24,255 nucleotides of DNA from CAWDPQ01 sp049642465 (lineage in GTDB: Bacteria; Acidobacteriota; Vicinamibacteria; Vicinamibacterales; 2-12-FULL-66-21). The notes under the pieces are model-generated. The model made no database searches. It had not been told where the DNA came from and saw only the letters and a list, made by a program, of their open reading frames with translations. A program made the translations under genes and the position numbers. Positions 15,376 through 23,620 of the stretch are shown here, in pieces (within the stretch, counting starts at the first letter, position 1; each line of letters opens with the position of its first letter). The DNA lies in the NCBI GenBank assembly GCA_049642465.1, contig JBAROV010000179.1, positions 1-24,255 of the forward strand. The letters are read 5' to 3'.

Positions 15376-17850
15376 ATGGAGCCGGTCAGGTCGGACGACT
15401 TCTACCAGATGATTAAGCCGCAGCTCTGTGGCTTGCTGGACCTGCTCCGGATTGGCGTGGTCTTCGAGCGCGGACGCGGTAACTATCTGTATCACCGGCG
15501 CGACGGCGAAGAGGTTGCGGTGCTCGACCTCGTCGGCGGCTACGGGTCGCTCATGTTTGGCCACTCGCACCCGGCGTTGGTGGAAGAGGCGCAACGGCTG
15601 CTCGCCGGAGGCCGGCCGATTCACTCCCAGGGGTCGCGCCACGAGTTGGCCGGCCGGCTGGCGCGCGAGCTGACCCTGCGAGCCAAAGGGGACTACCGCG
15701 TCGTCTTCACCAACTCCGGCGCCGAGGCGGTCGAAGCCGCCATGAAGCACGCGATCCTCGAAACCGGGTCGCGCACGTTCATCGCCCTCGAGAAGGGATT
15801 CCACGGCAAGACCCTGGGTGCGGTTCAATTGACCGCCAATCAGGACTATCGTGAGCCGTTTCTCCTCGAAGGCCTCACGATTCATCGCGTCCGCCTCAAC
15901 GACATCGCCCATCTGGAACAGACGTTTTCGCGCACCGGCAGCATCGCCGGTTTGATCTTCGAGCCGATTCTGGGGGAGGGAGGGGTGCGCGAGGTCAGCG
16001 CCGAGTTCGCGCAGCGCGCGGCTGCCCTGTGTAGCGCCCGCGGCGCGCCGCTCATCGCCGATGAAATCCAGACCGGGATGGGCCGCACCGGGACCTTCCT
16101 CGCCTGCGAGGCGCTTGGCGTGACCCCTGATTACGTCCTGCTCTCGAAGGCGCTCGGCGGTGGGCTGGCGAAGATATCCGCCACGCTCATTCGCCGCGAC
16201 CGGCACATCGACAAGTTCGACGTGTTGCATACCAGCACGTATGCCGAGGACGACTATTCGAGCGGCATCTCGCTGCGGGCGCTCGAGCTGCTCGACGACG
16301 CGGCGCTCGCCGAATGCCAACGGAAAGGTGATCGCCTGCTGGCCGGACTGCGCCGGCTCATGGCGGCGTACCCGGACATCATTGTCGACGTCCGCGGTCG
16401 CGGACTGATGCTGGCGATCGAGTTCCGGCGCTTGCTCGACGACAGCAGCTACCTGTTGCGGCTCCTGTCTACCCAGGACGATCTCGTGTTCGTGCTGGTG
16501 GGCTACCTGTTCAACGTCCACAACATCCGCATCGCGCCGACGCTGAGCGATCCGCAGTCGCTGCGTCTCGAACCGTCGTTCTTGATCTCGGAGGAGGAGA
16601 TCGACCGTTGCCTGGGCGCGCTCGAGGATGTCTGTGGCAAGCTCCACGCCCACGACGCGGTGGGGCTGACCCGCTACTTCATCGACGGGCAGCGCCGCGC
16701 CGACCAGGACAGCACGCGGGTCGCGTTCGATGCGAAGTTCTTCATCTACGACGAGCCGCCATATTGGCAGCGCGAGTTGAATCCCCCGCCGCTGAAAGTG
16801 GCGTGGATGTTCCACATGATCGACGCGGACGATCTCATCACCGTCGAGCCTGATGCGGCCCGGCTGTCGCTCGCCGAACGCGAGCAGTTTCTGCGTCACT
16901 TTGCGCCGCGCTCCAATCCAACCGTCATGAGCTCGTTCGACGTGCAATCGAGCGCCGGTGGGACGGTGCGCTTCTACGCCATTCTCCTGCCCTTCACCTC
17001 GACGCAGATGAAGGAGTGGCTCGACGACGGGAACTTCTTCCGCGTGCGCCATTCCATCGACAAGGCGATCAAGGTGGCGCGGTCAATCGGCTGCGATGTC
17101 ATCGCACTCGGCCAATACACGTCGATCGTGACCCGGAATGCGACCACCCTCGATTTGCCACACATCGGTGTCACGACCGGGAACAGCTACACCATCGCCC
17201 TCGCCCTGCAAGCGATCGACAAGGCGCTGGCGGAGCGCGGCCTCGAGCGCGCGGCCGCGACCCTGGCCGTCGTCGGCGCCTCGGGCAATATCGGCCAGAC
17301 CTGCGCCGAGATCCTGGCGCCCGGCTTTGCCCGGACGGTGCTGCTGGGGAGCGGCAAACCTTCGGCGGCGCGCCGGCTGGCCGACCTCCAGGCGCGGATT
17401 CCCCGCGCAGACGTCAACGTCGATCCCGCCGCTCTCGGCGCCGCTCATGTCGTGCTGGCGGCGACCAATTCGCCGACGCCGTTTCTCGGACCGGACCTGT
17501 TCGCGCCGGACGCGATCGTGTGCGATCTCTCGGTGCCGGCTGCGGTTCGGCCAGAGGTGCGAACCGCCCGGCCGGACGTGACGGTGATGACCGGCGGCAT
17601 CGCCCGGCTCCCGTTCGGCGAGGACCACGGCATCCCTGGTTTCCCGCTCCCGCCCGGACAGGTCTACGGCTGCATGGCGGAAGCGATGCTGCTTGGCCTC
17701 GAGGGCGTTCGCGACGCCACGTTCACGGGCATGCTGCCAGCCGAACATGTGTACCGGTTGGCGGCGATGGCCGAGCGGCATGGCTTCACCCTCGCAGATT
17801 ACAAGAAGCACGCGACCGTGGGACACCGCGATGGAATCGTCAGCGTCTGA
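15376..17850 (+). CDS. Fusion of class III aminotransferase and acyl-ACP reductase (TamH-like)
   Basis: This 824-residue bifunctional enzyme is predicted to make fatty amines. AAGGAG (15362-15367) precedes the ATG. Residues ~15-425 are a class III PLP aminotransferase: GGYGSLMFGHSHP (54-66), FTNSGAEAVEAAMKHA (111-126), FHGKTLGAV (142-150), IADEIQTGMGRTGTF (227-241) and SKALGGG (257-263), with Lys258 as the PLP Schiff-base lysine. Residues ~465-815 match cyanobacterial long-chain acyl-ACP reductase: GCDVIALGQYTSIV (572-585), GVTTGNSYTIA (598-608), the NADPH loop ATLAVVGASGNIG (628-640) and GCMAEAMLLGLEG (765-777), where Cys766 aligns with the catalytic thioester Cys. The expected reaction is acyl-ACP plus NADPH to aldehyde, then transamination to alkylamine, as proposed for TamH in tambjamine synthesis. 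Its end overlaps the next gene by 20 bases, so the two are coupled. Confidence 0.88.
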   Translation: MEPVRSDDFYQMIKPQLCGLLDLLRIGVVFERGRGNYLYHRRDGEEVAVLDLVGGYGSLMFGHSHPALVEEAQRLLAGGRPIHSQGSRHELAGRLARELTLRAKGDYRVVFTNSGAEAVEAAMKHAILETGSRTFIALEKGFHGKTLGAVQLTANQDYREPFLLEGLTIHRVRLNDIAHLEQTFSRTGSIAGLIFEPILGEGGVREVSAEFAQRAAALCSARGAPLIADEIQTGMGRTGTFLACEALGVTPDYVLLSKALGGGLAKISATLIRRDRHIDKFDVLHTSTYAEDDYSSGISLRALELLDDAALAECQRKGDRLLAGLRRLMAAYPDIIVDVRGRGLMLAIEFRRLLDDSSYLLRLLSTQDDLVFVLVGYLFNVHNIRIAPTLSDPQSLRLEPSFLISEEEIDRCLGALEDVCGKLHAHDAVGLTRYFIDGQRRADQDSTRVAFDAKFFIYDEPPYWQRELNPPPLKVAWMFHMIDADDLITVEPDAARLSLAEREQFLRHFAPRSNPTVMSSFDVQSSAGGTVRFYAILLPFTSTQMKEWLDDGNFFRVRHSIDKAIKVARSIGCDVIALGQYTSIVTRNATTLDLPHIGVTTGNSYTIALALQAIDKALAERGLERAAATLAVVGASGNIGQTCAEILAPGFARTVLLGSGKPSAARRLADLQARIPRADVNVDPAALGAAHVVLAATNSPTPFLGPDLFAPDAIVCDLSVPAAVRPEVRTARPDVTVMTGGIARLPFGEDHGIPGFPLPPGQVYGCMAEAMLLGLEGVRDATFTGMLPAEHVYRLAAMAERHGFTLADYKKHATVGHRDGIVSV

Positions 17851-19951
17851 TCTTGGCGTCGCGCCGATGCCGGCCGCGGGAAAGGCCGGCGTGCTGTTCG
17901 AGCTGCAGCGCGCCGGCTTTCGGGTACCCCCCTTCCAGTGTTCGCCGCCGGATCTGCCGGCGGCGGTCAGCGCGCTCGGATTTCCTCTCGCCGTGCGCTC
18001 GGCGGCGAGCGGGGAGGACGGCGTCGCGTCCTCGTTTGCCGGGCAGTTTCGCACGCTGCTGAACCTGCGTTCCCTCGCCGAGGTCGAGCAGGCGGTGCGC
18101 GAGTGCCGCGATTCGATGCGCGCCGAGTCGGTCGCGGAGTATTGCCGCCACAACGACATCGATCCCGCCTCCCTGCGGATGGACGTGATCGTCCAGCGCA
18201 TGATCGAACCCGAGCTGGCCGGCGTCGCGTTCACGGTCAATCCCGTCACCGGCGCGGACGAAGTGGTGATCGAAGCCTGTGAAGGTCTCGGCGATGCCTT
18301 GCTCGCGGGCCATCGCACGCCGCTCGACGCCGATCACCCGCTGCTGCAGAAGCACCGACCAGAGATCGAAACGGTCGCTCGCCGCATCCAGCGCTACTTC
18401 GGAGCTCCTCAGGACATCGAGTTCGCCGTGGAGCACGAGACCGTGTACGTGCTCCAGGCGCGACCGATCACGCGCATCAACTTCGATTCAGAGCTCGGCG
18501 AGTGGACCAACGCCGACTATCGTGACGGCGGCGTGTCGAGCGAGGCGTGCACGCCGATCATGTGGTCGTTGTACTACTACGCCTTCCAAAAGGCGTTGAT
18601 CGGCTTCCTGCAGGAAATGAAGGTGCTCGACCGCGACTTTCAGGCGGCGCGGATGTTTTTCGGCCGGCCGTACTGGAATCTCGGCGCCGTGAAGCGTTGT
18701 CTGGCCAAGTTGCCGGGATTCGTCGAGCGCCGATTCGACGAGGACCTGGCCATCGAGGTCCAGTATGAGGGAGCAGGCCTGGAGACTCCGGTCAACCCGG
18801 CGACGCTGCTTCGCGCGCTGCCGGCGATTGTCGCGATCGGCCGGTTGTTGAACCAGCAAGAGGTGTTCAATCGCGCGTTTCTCTCCAGCGGGTTTGACGC
18901 CATCGATCGCAGATACGACCCGACGCCACCCGACGTCGATCGCAGCTTCCGCGAGCTGGTCGAGCGGGATTATCTGACGACGGAAGTCAATTACTTCCGG
19001 ACCATCTTCTGCGCGTCACTCGCCAAGCTCGATTTCACCGACTCGTTCCCGCACGCAGACTACTCGCAGCTGGTGGCGGCGCTGCCGGCGATGCGGCATC
19101 TGGCGCCCACCCGCGCCATCCGCGAGATGGTGCTCGCGGGAACGGTCGATGTCGATGGCTTGATGCGGCAATTTCGCCACCACAGCCGTCGCGAGCTGGA
19201 CCTGCGCGTGCCGCGCTGGGATGAGGATCGCTCGTTCGTCGAGCAGCTCGTCGCCGGGTCGCAGCGCTCGGCGGGAGAGGACCCGCGGCCCGCGTACGAA
19301 GCGGCGCGGCAGCAAGCGCTGGCAGGGGTGCCGTGGCACAAGCGCCGCAGCTTCGGACGCAAGCTCGATCGTCTGCGGCGGTTCGTCTGGCTGCGCGAGG
19401 AGATGCGCGACTTGTCGACGCGCCTCTACTATCACATCCGTCGTCACTTGCTCGAGATCGCCAAACGCCGCGGGCTGGGTGACGACATCTTCTTCATGAC
19501 GTTCCAGGAGATCCTGGCCGACGACCGGCGCAACGTCGAGCCCAGCAAGGAGCGATTCGAGCGCTACCGCAATTTCAAGGCGCCGAACGAAATCGGCAGC
19601 CGCTTCCCGTTTCGGCCGCTGGCCACGGAAGGGGCGCTCCGCGGCATCGGTGCGAGCCAAGGTGTCGTGCGCGGCGTCGCTCGCATCGCGCGCTCGGTGG
19701 AGGAGGCGTCGAGGGTCGAGGCCGGTGCCATCCTCGTCTGTCCCTTCACCGACCCGGGCTGGACCGTGACCCTGGACCGGGTCGCCGGTGTCGTCACCGA
19801 AACCGGCGGGTTGCTCTCGCACGCAGCCGTCATCTGTCGCGAGTACGGCATCCCTGCCGTGCTCGCCGTCCCGCGGGCCACCCACCGCATTCGCGACGGG
19901 CAAAACATCGCCATCGACGGGGGCCGCGGCTGTGTCGAGTTGGTGGAGTAA
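17831..19951 (+). CDS. Second ATP-grasp/swivelling-His enzyme, shorter form
   Basis: This 706-residue paralogue of the enzyme at 11399-14065 has a more compact ATP-binding domain. Its motifs are AGKAGVLFELQRAGFRVPP (16-34), LAVRSAASGEDG (53-64), FAGQF, VIVQRMIEPELAGVAFTVNP, PQDIEFAVEHETVYVLQARP, and the C-terminal swivel ETGGLLSHAAVICREYGIP with His664. The PEP barrel is again missing. The first two-thirds of the middle region differ strongly from the paralogue, suggesting another substrate. The ATG at 17831 overlaps the aminotransferase-reductase gene by 20 bases; ATG 17867 is an alternative. The overlap implies that it acts on, or together with, the amine or aldehyde made by that protein, as TamQ joins an amine and an aldehyde with ATP. 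Phosphorylation of a small molecule is the main alternative. Confidence 0.82.
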   Translation: MESSASDLGVAPMPAAGKAGVLFELQRAGFRVPPFQCSPPDLPAAVSALGFPLAVRSAASGEDGVASSFAGQFRTLLNLRSLAEVEQAVRECRDSMRAESVAEYCRHNDIDPASLRMDVIVQRMIEPELAGVAFTVNPVTGADEVVIEACEGLGDALLAGHRTPLDADHPLLQKHRPEIETVARRIQRYFGAPQDIEFAVEHETVYVLQARPITRINFDSELGEWTNADYRDGGVSSEACTPIMWSLYYYAFQKALIGFLQEMKVLDRDFQAARMFFGRPYWNLGAVKRCLAKLPGFVERRFDEDLAIEVQYEGAGLETPVNPATLLRALPAIVAIGRLLNQQEVFNRAFLSSGFDAIDRRYDPTPPDVDRSFRELVERDYLTTEVNYFRTIFCASLAKLDFTDSFPHADYSQLVAALPAMRHLAPTRAIREMVLAGTVDVDGLMRQFRHHSRRELDLRVPRWDEDRSFVEQLVAGSQRSAGEDPRPAYEAARQQALAGVPWHKRRSFGRKLDRLRRFVWLREEMRDLSTRLYYHIRRHLLEIAKRRGLGDDIFFMTFQEILADDRRNVEPSKERFERYRNFKAPNEIGSRFPFRPLATEGALRGIGASQGVVRGVARIARSVEEASRVEAGAILVCPFTDPGWTVTLDRVAGVVTETGGLLSHAAVICREYGIPAVLAVPRATHRIRDGQNIAIDGGRGCVELVE

Positions 19952-19956
19952 CGGCG

Positions 19957-21272
19957 GTGTCGAGCGCTGAATTCGGCTCGTTCAGCGTGCTTCTGCTGGT
20001 ACTGCTGTCCACCGCGCACCTGCTCGGCGATCTGTTCAGCCGCCTGCGGCAGCCTCGCGTCGCCGCCGAGATCCTCGCCGGAGTGATTCTGGGGCCCTCG
20101 CTACTCGGCCACATCGCGCCCGCGGTGGCGGCGGCGATGTTCAACGCGGGGGCCGCCCCGGAGACGCTCGGGGCGAAATACCAGGCGATCGTGGGCTTTC
20201 TGTACAACCTCGGATTGTTGTTGTTGATGTTCGCGTCGGGTGCCGAGGCGCAGGGGCTGTTCCGACGCGAGGACCGCCGAGAGGTGGGATGGCTGGGTGT
20301 TGTCGGAACAGGCCTGCCTTTCGTCGTCGCGATTCTGGCAGCGCCTCTGCTGCCCCGCGATGCCGTGACGGGCCCGGCGAATCATCGCATGGCGCTGTTG
20401 CTGGTCATCGGGATCGCTGTCGCGGTGACATCGATTCCTGTGATCGCCAAGGTCTTTCATGATCTCGAGATTCTTCATACCCGGTTTGCCCGGCTGGTGC
20501 TGGGCGTCGCGGTTCTGGAGGACATCGTGTTGTGGGGCGTACTGGCGATAGCGACCGCGCTGGCGGCGTCGGCGACGCTGCCCACCGTGAGCATCGTTAC
20601 GACAACCACGGCTACGCTGGTGTTCTTCGGATTGGGGCTGACGCTGGTTCCGCGGATCATGGGGTCGATCACTCGCGCGTCGTGGAACGTGTTTGCGCGG
20701 CATGCGCCGGTCGGCTATCTCGTAGCGGTGCTGTTCGCCTTCACCGCTGTCGCCGCGGCGCTCGAGGTGAACCTCGCCTTTGCCGCGTTTGTAGCCGGCT
20801 ACGCGCTGGTGCGAGCCGACGATCTGAAGGACGCGCGCGCTACCCTCAACCGCGTGTCGTTCGCCGTCTTCATTCCGATCTATTTTGCCGTCGTGGGATA
20901 CCAGCTCGATGTGACGCGGACGTTCGCGTTTGGCATGGTGGCGTTCGTTCTGGTGGCCGCGTGCTTGGCAAAACTCGTCTCGGCGGGTCTCGGCGCCCGA
21001 TTGGCTGGATTTCCATGGCGGGATTCAGTCAACCTCGCCATCGTGCTCAACGCCCGCGGCGGCCCGGGAATCGGCTCGCGAGCGTCGCTTACGAGGCAAG
21101 GATTATCAACGGCGAGTTTTACACCACCTTGGTCGTGCTCGCCGTGCTGACATCCCAGGCGGCCGGCTCATGGCTGGACTACGTTCTGCGAAAGGGTTGG
21201 CCGCTGCTGACCGAGCAGCCGGCAGCCGCGGTGCGCGGAGCAGTGACCCTGAAACCCGAAGGCACAGCATGA
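19957..21272 (+). pseudogene. CPA2-family Na+/H+ or K+/H+ antiporter, frameshifted near the end
   Basis: This inner-membrane exchanger has about twelve helices and no cytosolic regulatory domain. The GTG at 19957 lies five bases after the preceding stop codon. Typical features are LGDLFSRLRQPRVAAEILAG and VILGPSLLG (first helix pair), LLLLMFASGAEAQ, AVAVTSIPVIAKVFHDL with the transport-site region, GVAVLEDIVLWGVLAIAT, and VNLAIVLNARGGPGI near the end. After that Ile the frame runs into 27 unrelated codons to 21150. One extra base near 21073 would give IVLASVAYEARIINGEFYTT, the normal last helix, and a 438-residue protein ending at 21272. This is either a pseudogene or a sequence error; I favour error because everything else is intact. 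Its role may be ion balance or export linked to the cluster. Confidence 0.8.
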
Positions 21273-21350
21273 CGGCGGTTAGGTGGACATGGCGGAACGT
21301 GTGGTAGCTGACGAACGTCTGCAAAGGCGTACGCCCGCAGGGAGGCCTCG

Positions 21351-22184
21351 ATGAGGGTCTGGAGATACTCGCCCCGGGATTCCGTGCTGATCTTGATCGC
21401 GACGGCGCAGTTGGCTGGCATGACCGCCTGGGCTGTGCGTTTCGAGACCTTGTCGCTCACGGCGAATGTCGCGTTGTTCGTGGCGATGAGCTACGTCTTC
21501 TACTACAACCCCATTGTCGTCACGCACAACTTCCTCCATACGCCGTTCTTTCGCAGGAAGGGGCTGAATCGTGCCTTCCCGGTACTGAATTCGGCCAACC
21601 TGTTCCTGCCGCAGGTGCTCTACAAATACCATCACCTCACTCACCATCAGTACGCCAATGATCCGATCCGCAACGGCACGACGCTCGATCCGTCGTCGAC
21701 GTTTCGGTATGGCAAGGATGGACAGCAGGAGGGATTCGTCAGCTACTCCGCGTTTGGCTTGTTTCGCGATGGCACGTCGCACGCGTATCGAGAGGCCATC
21801 AAGCACGGGCAGCGGTCGCAATTCTGGATGGAACTTGCGGCGGTCGTGGTCACCGCCGTGCTCTGGATCGCGATTGACTGGCGTTGGTTTCTCCTCGCGT
21901 TCGTTCCCACGTTCTATGCCGGGTGGTTCCTCGCGCTGCTCGAGAACTACTACGAGCATCACCGTGCCACGGATCCGGATAGCCGCCTGGCGGATTCAGT
22001 GAGCTACTACGGCCGCTGGTACAACCTGATGATGTTCAACGAGGGTTACCATCAGGAGCATCATCTCAAGCCGCACCTGCACTGGACCCGACGCCCGCAG
22101 GTGCACGCCGAGTGGAAAGGGAAGTTCAAGGATGCCGGCGCGTACGAGGCACGCAAGCCGCCGCTCCTGGGATTCCTCGACTGA
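21351..22184 (+). CDS. Membrane fatty acid desaturase-like protein with three His boxes
   Basis: This 277-residue di-iron enzyme of the FA_desaturase family would introduce a double bond or hydroxyl group into a lipid chain. AGGGAGG (21339-21345) sits five bases before the ATG. The His boxes are HNFLH (59-63), HHLTHH (94-99) and HQEHH (234-238), with an additional EHH at 202-204 that may contribute to the metal site. Hydrophobic helices lie at ~11-29, 36-55, 160-176 and 178-198. No cytochrome b5 or ferredoxin domain is fused, so the electrons come from elsewhere. The gene is short for the family but complete, and tailored hydroxylase or carotenoid-ketolase-like activities cannot be excluded. 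It lies between the amine cluster and the phospholipid cassette, so its substrate could belong to either. Confidence 0.82.
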   Translation: MRVWRYSPRDSVLILIATAQLAGMTAWAVRFETLSLTANVALFVAMSYVFYYNPIVVTHNFLHTPFFRRKGLNRAFPVLNSANLFLPQVLYKYHHLTHHQYANDPIRNGTTLDPSSTFRYGKDGQQEGFVSYSAFGLFRDGTSHAYREAIKHGQRSQFWMELAAVVVTAVLWIAIDWRWFLLAFVPTFYAGWFLALLENYYEHHRATDPDSRLADSVSYYGRWYNLMMFNEGYHQEHHLKPHLHWTRRPQVHAEWKGKFKDAGAYEARKPPLLGFLD

Positions 22185-22208
22185 TGCGGGTGTGTGCGTC
22201 CAGAGAAC

Positions 22209-22733
22209 ATGACGGATTCGCTCACCCAAGCGCTGATTCTCAGCCTGCCCCTTGTGTTCAGCGGCGGACTTCACATGGCCGCCGTGAAACTCGATCTGCT
22301 GTCAGCGCTCAAAATTCCGATTCATCAAGCGTGGTTTGGCAGGAACAAGACGTGGCGTGGCCTGCTGGTGATGCCGGCCACCGCAGCCCTGGGCGTCGTC
22401 CTGGCTGCCGTCGCATGGCCGAAGCAGTTCGGCGGCTGGAACCCGGTCGTTCTCGGCATTCTCCTCGGCCTGGCGTACGCGCTCGCGGAGCTACCCAACT
22501 CCTTCGTCAAACGGCGGCTCGGGATCGAGGCGGGCAAGCGGCCGCCTCGCAACGCGGCCTGGTTCGCGCTTGCCGATCAGGCCGATTCGGCCATTGGCTG
22601 CGCCCTGGTCTATGGCTGGGCACTGCGGCTCACGGCCGCGCCCGTTCTCCTGCTCATGGCGATTGGCACTGCGATCCACCTGCTGGTGAACTACAGCCTC
22701 TATCTCATGCGGCTCAGAAAAGAGCCGCTGTGA
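22209..22733 (+). CDS. CarS-like (CDP-archaeol synthase family) CTP:lipid-phosphate cytidylyltransferase
   Basis: This 174-residue membrane protein is from the PF01864 family, which activates phosphatidate-type lipids with CTP. Motifs are FGRNKTWRG (43-51), LAYALAELPNSFVKRRLGI (88-106) and LADQADSAIG (121-130), corresponding to the family's NKTWRG, GD..SFIKRRL and LDQLDF segments. Two acidic positions of the archaeal pattern are changed (Glu94-Leu in place of Gly-Asp). Helices are expected at ~5-25, 52-70, 78-94, 122-140 and 143-164. The ATG at 22209 is preferred over a GTG at 22194, with only a weak AGAGA before it. Its TGA shares a base with the ATG of the decarboxylase gene, placing it in a lipid operon. 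It may replace CdsA locally. Confidence 0.75.
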   Translation: MTDSLTQALILSLPLVFSGGLHMAAVKLDLLSALKIPIHQAWFGRNKTWRGLLVMPATAALGVVLAAVAWPKQFGGWNPVVLGILLGLAYALAELPNSFVKRRLGIEAGKRPPRNAAWFALADQADSAIGCALVYGWALRLTAAPVLLLMAIGTAIHLLVNYSLYLMRLRKEPL

Positions 22734-23620
22734 TGCAGGTCGTTGAGTATCGCGACCGCGTGACGGGCGCCCTCTTGCGCGAGCGCGTGTATGCCGCCGA
22801 ACAACTCGAGTACCTCTACGGGACCCGGACCGGCAACTTGCTCTTGCAGTTGATGCTCAGCCGGCGCACCTTCAGTTGGCTGTACGGCTTCACGAAGCGC
22901 TCCCGCCGGAGTCGCGCCCAGATTCGCCAATTCATCGAAACGCTGGGGGTGGAGACGAACGAGCTGGAAAAACCGATTGACGCGTACGAGTCGCTGGACG
23001 AATTCTTCTCCCGACGTCTGATGCCCGGCGCGCGGCCGGTTGATCGGAATCCGGACCACGTGTTGTCCCCCTGTGACGGCCGGGCATTGGCGTGGCAGTC
23101 GCTCGATGGCCGGGAGCTCATCGTCAAGAACACACGCACGACGATCGAAGCGCTGCTCGCCGATGCCGCGCTTGCCAGGGAATTCGCCGATCCAGCCGTC
23201 CTTCTCGTCCGGTTGGCTGCAGCCGACTATCACCGTTGCCACTTTCCGGCGGATGGCGCGGCATCGCTGCCGCGTGCCGTTGGCAACCGCCTACACTCCG
23301 TCCATCCGATAGCCCTCGAAGCCGGGGCGCCGAGTTTCGTCAATTACCGCATGGTGACGCGCCTCGACACCGAAGGCTTCGGGCCGCTGCTCATCGTCGA
23401 GGTCGGTGCGCTGACGGTCGGGTCGATCGTGCAGACGTTTACGCCGTCGCGGGTCACGCGCGGGCAGGAGAAGAGCTATTTCCGGTTCGGCGGATCGGCG
23501 CTCATGATGCTCGCGCTCGCGCACCGCGTCCAGTTCGATGACGATCTGATCAGCGCCACCGGCACGGGACTGGAGTCACGCGTCCGGGTCGGGACGCGCG
23601 TAGCGGTGAGACGTCGATGA
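22733..23620 (+). CDS. psd: Phosphatidylserine decarboxylase
   Basis: This enzyme converts phosphatidylserine to phosphatidylethanolamine with a self-made pyruvoyl group. The 295-residue protein has the N-terminal FFSRRLMPGARPVD region (91-104), SPCDGRALA (112-120, Asp115), DYHRCHFPADG (165-175) and the cleavage site FGGSAL (252-257), where Ser255 should become the pyruvoyl. The more usual sequences are LGST or GGST, so Ala follows the Ser instead of Thr. Its ATG shares a base with the preceding stop codon, and its end overlaps the next gene by four bases (ATGA), so three genes are translated as one unit. The length and N-terminal segment match type II-like bacterial decarboxylases with a long N-terminus. 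Confidence 0.9.
   Translation: MQVVEYRDRVTGALLRERVYAAEQLEYLYGTRTGNLLLQLMLSRRTFSWLYGFTKRSRRSRAQIRQFIETLGVETNELEKPIDAYESLDEFFSRRLMPGARPVDRNPDHVLSPCDGRALAWQSLDGRELIVKNTRTTIEALLADAALAREFADPAVLLVRLAAADYHRCHFPADGAASLPRAVGNRLHSVHPIALEAGAPSFVNYRMVTRLDTEGFGPLLIVEVGALTVGSIVQTFTPSRVTRGQEKSYFRFGGSALMMLALAHRVQFDDDLISATGTGLESRVRVGTRVAVRRR

Noticed and set aside
15334..17052. A 572-codon minus-strand open frame opposite the aminotransferase-reductase gene
   Set aside because: The plus-strand frame has all aminotransferase and reductase motifs; the antisense frame has none.
17083..18318. A 411-codon minus-strand open frame across the junction of the reductase and second swivel genes
   Set aside because: It spans two unrelated plus-strand genes and shows no domain.
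21269..21307. A 12-codon open frame (ATG 21269, TAG 21305-21307) overlapping the antiporter stop in an ATGA junction
   Set aside because: It is too short to distinguish from chance, has no ribosome binding site of its own and no recognisable product.
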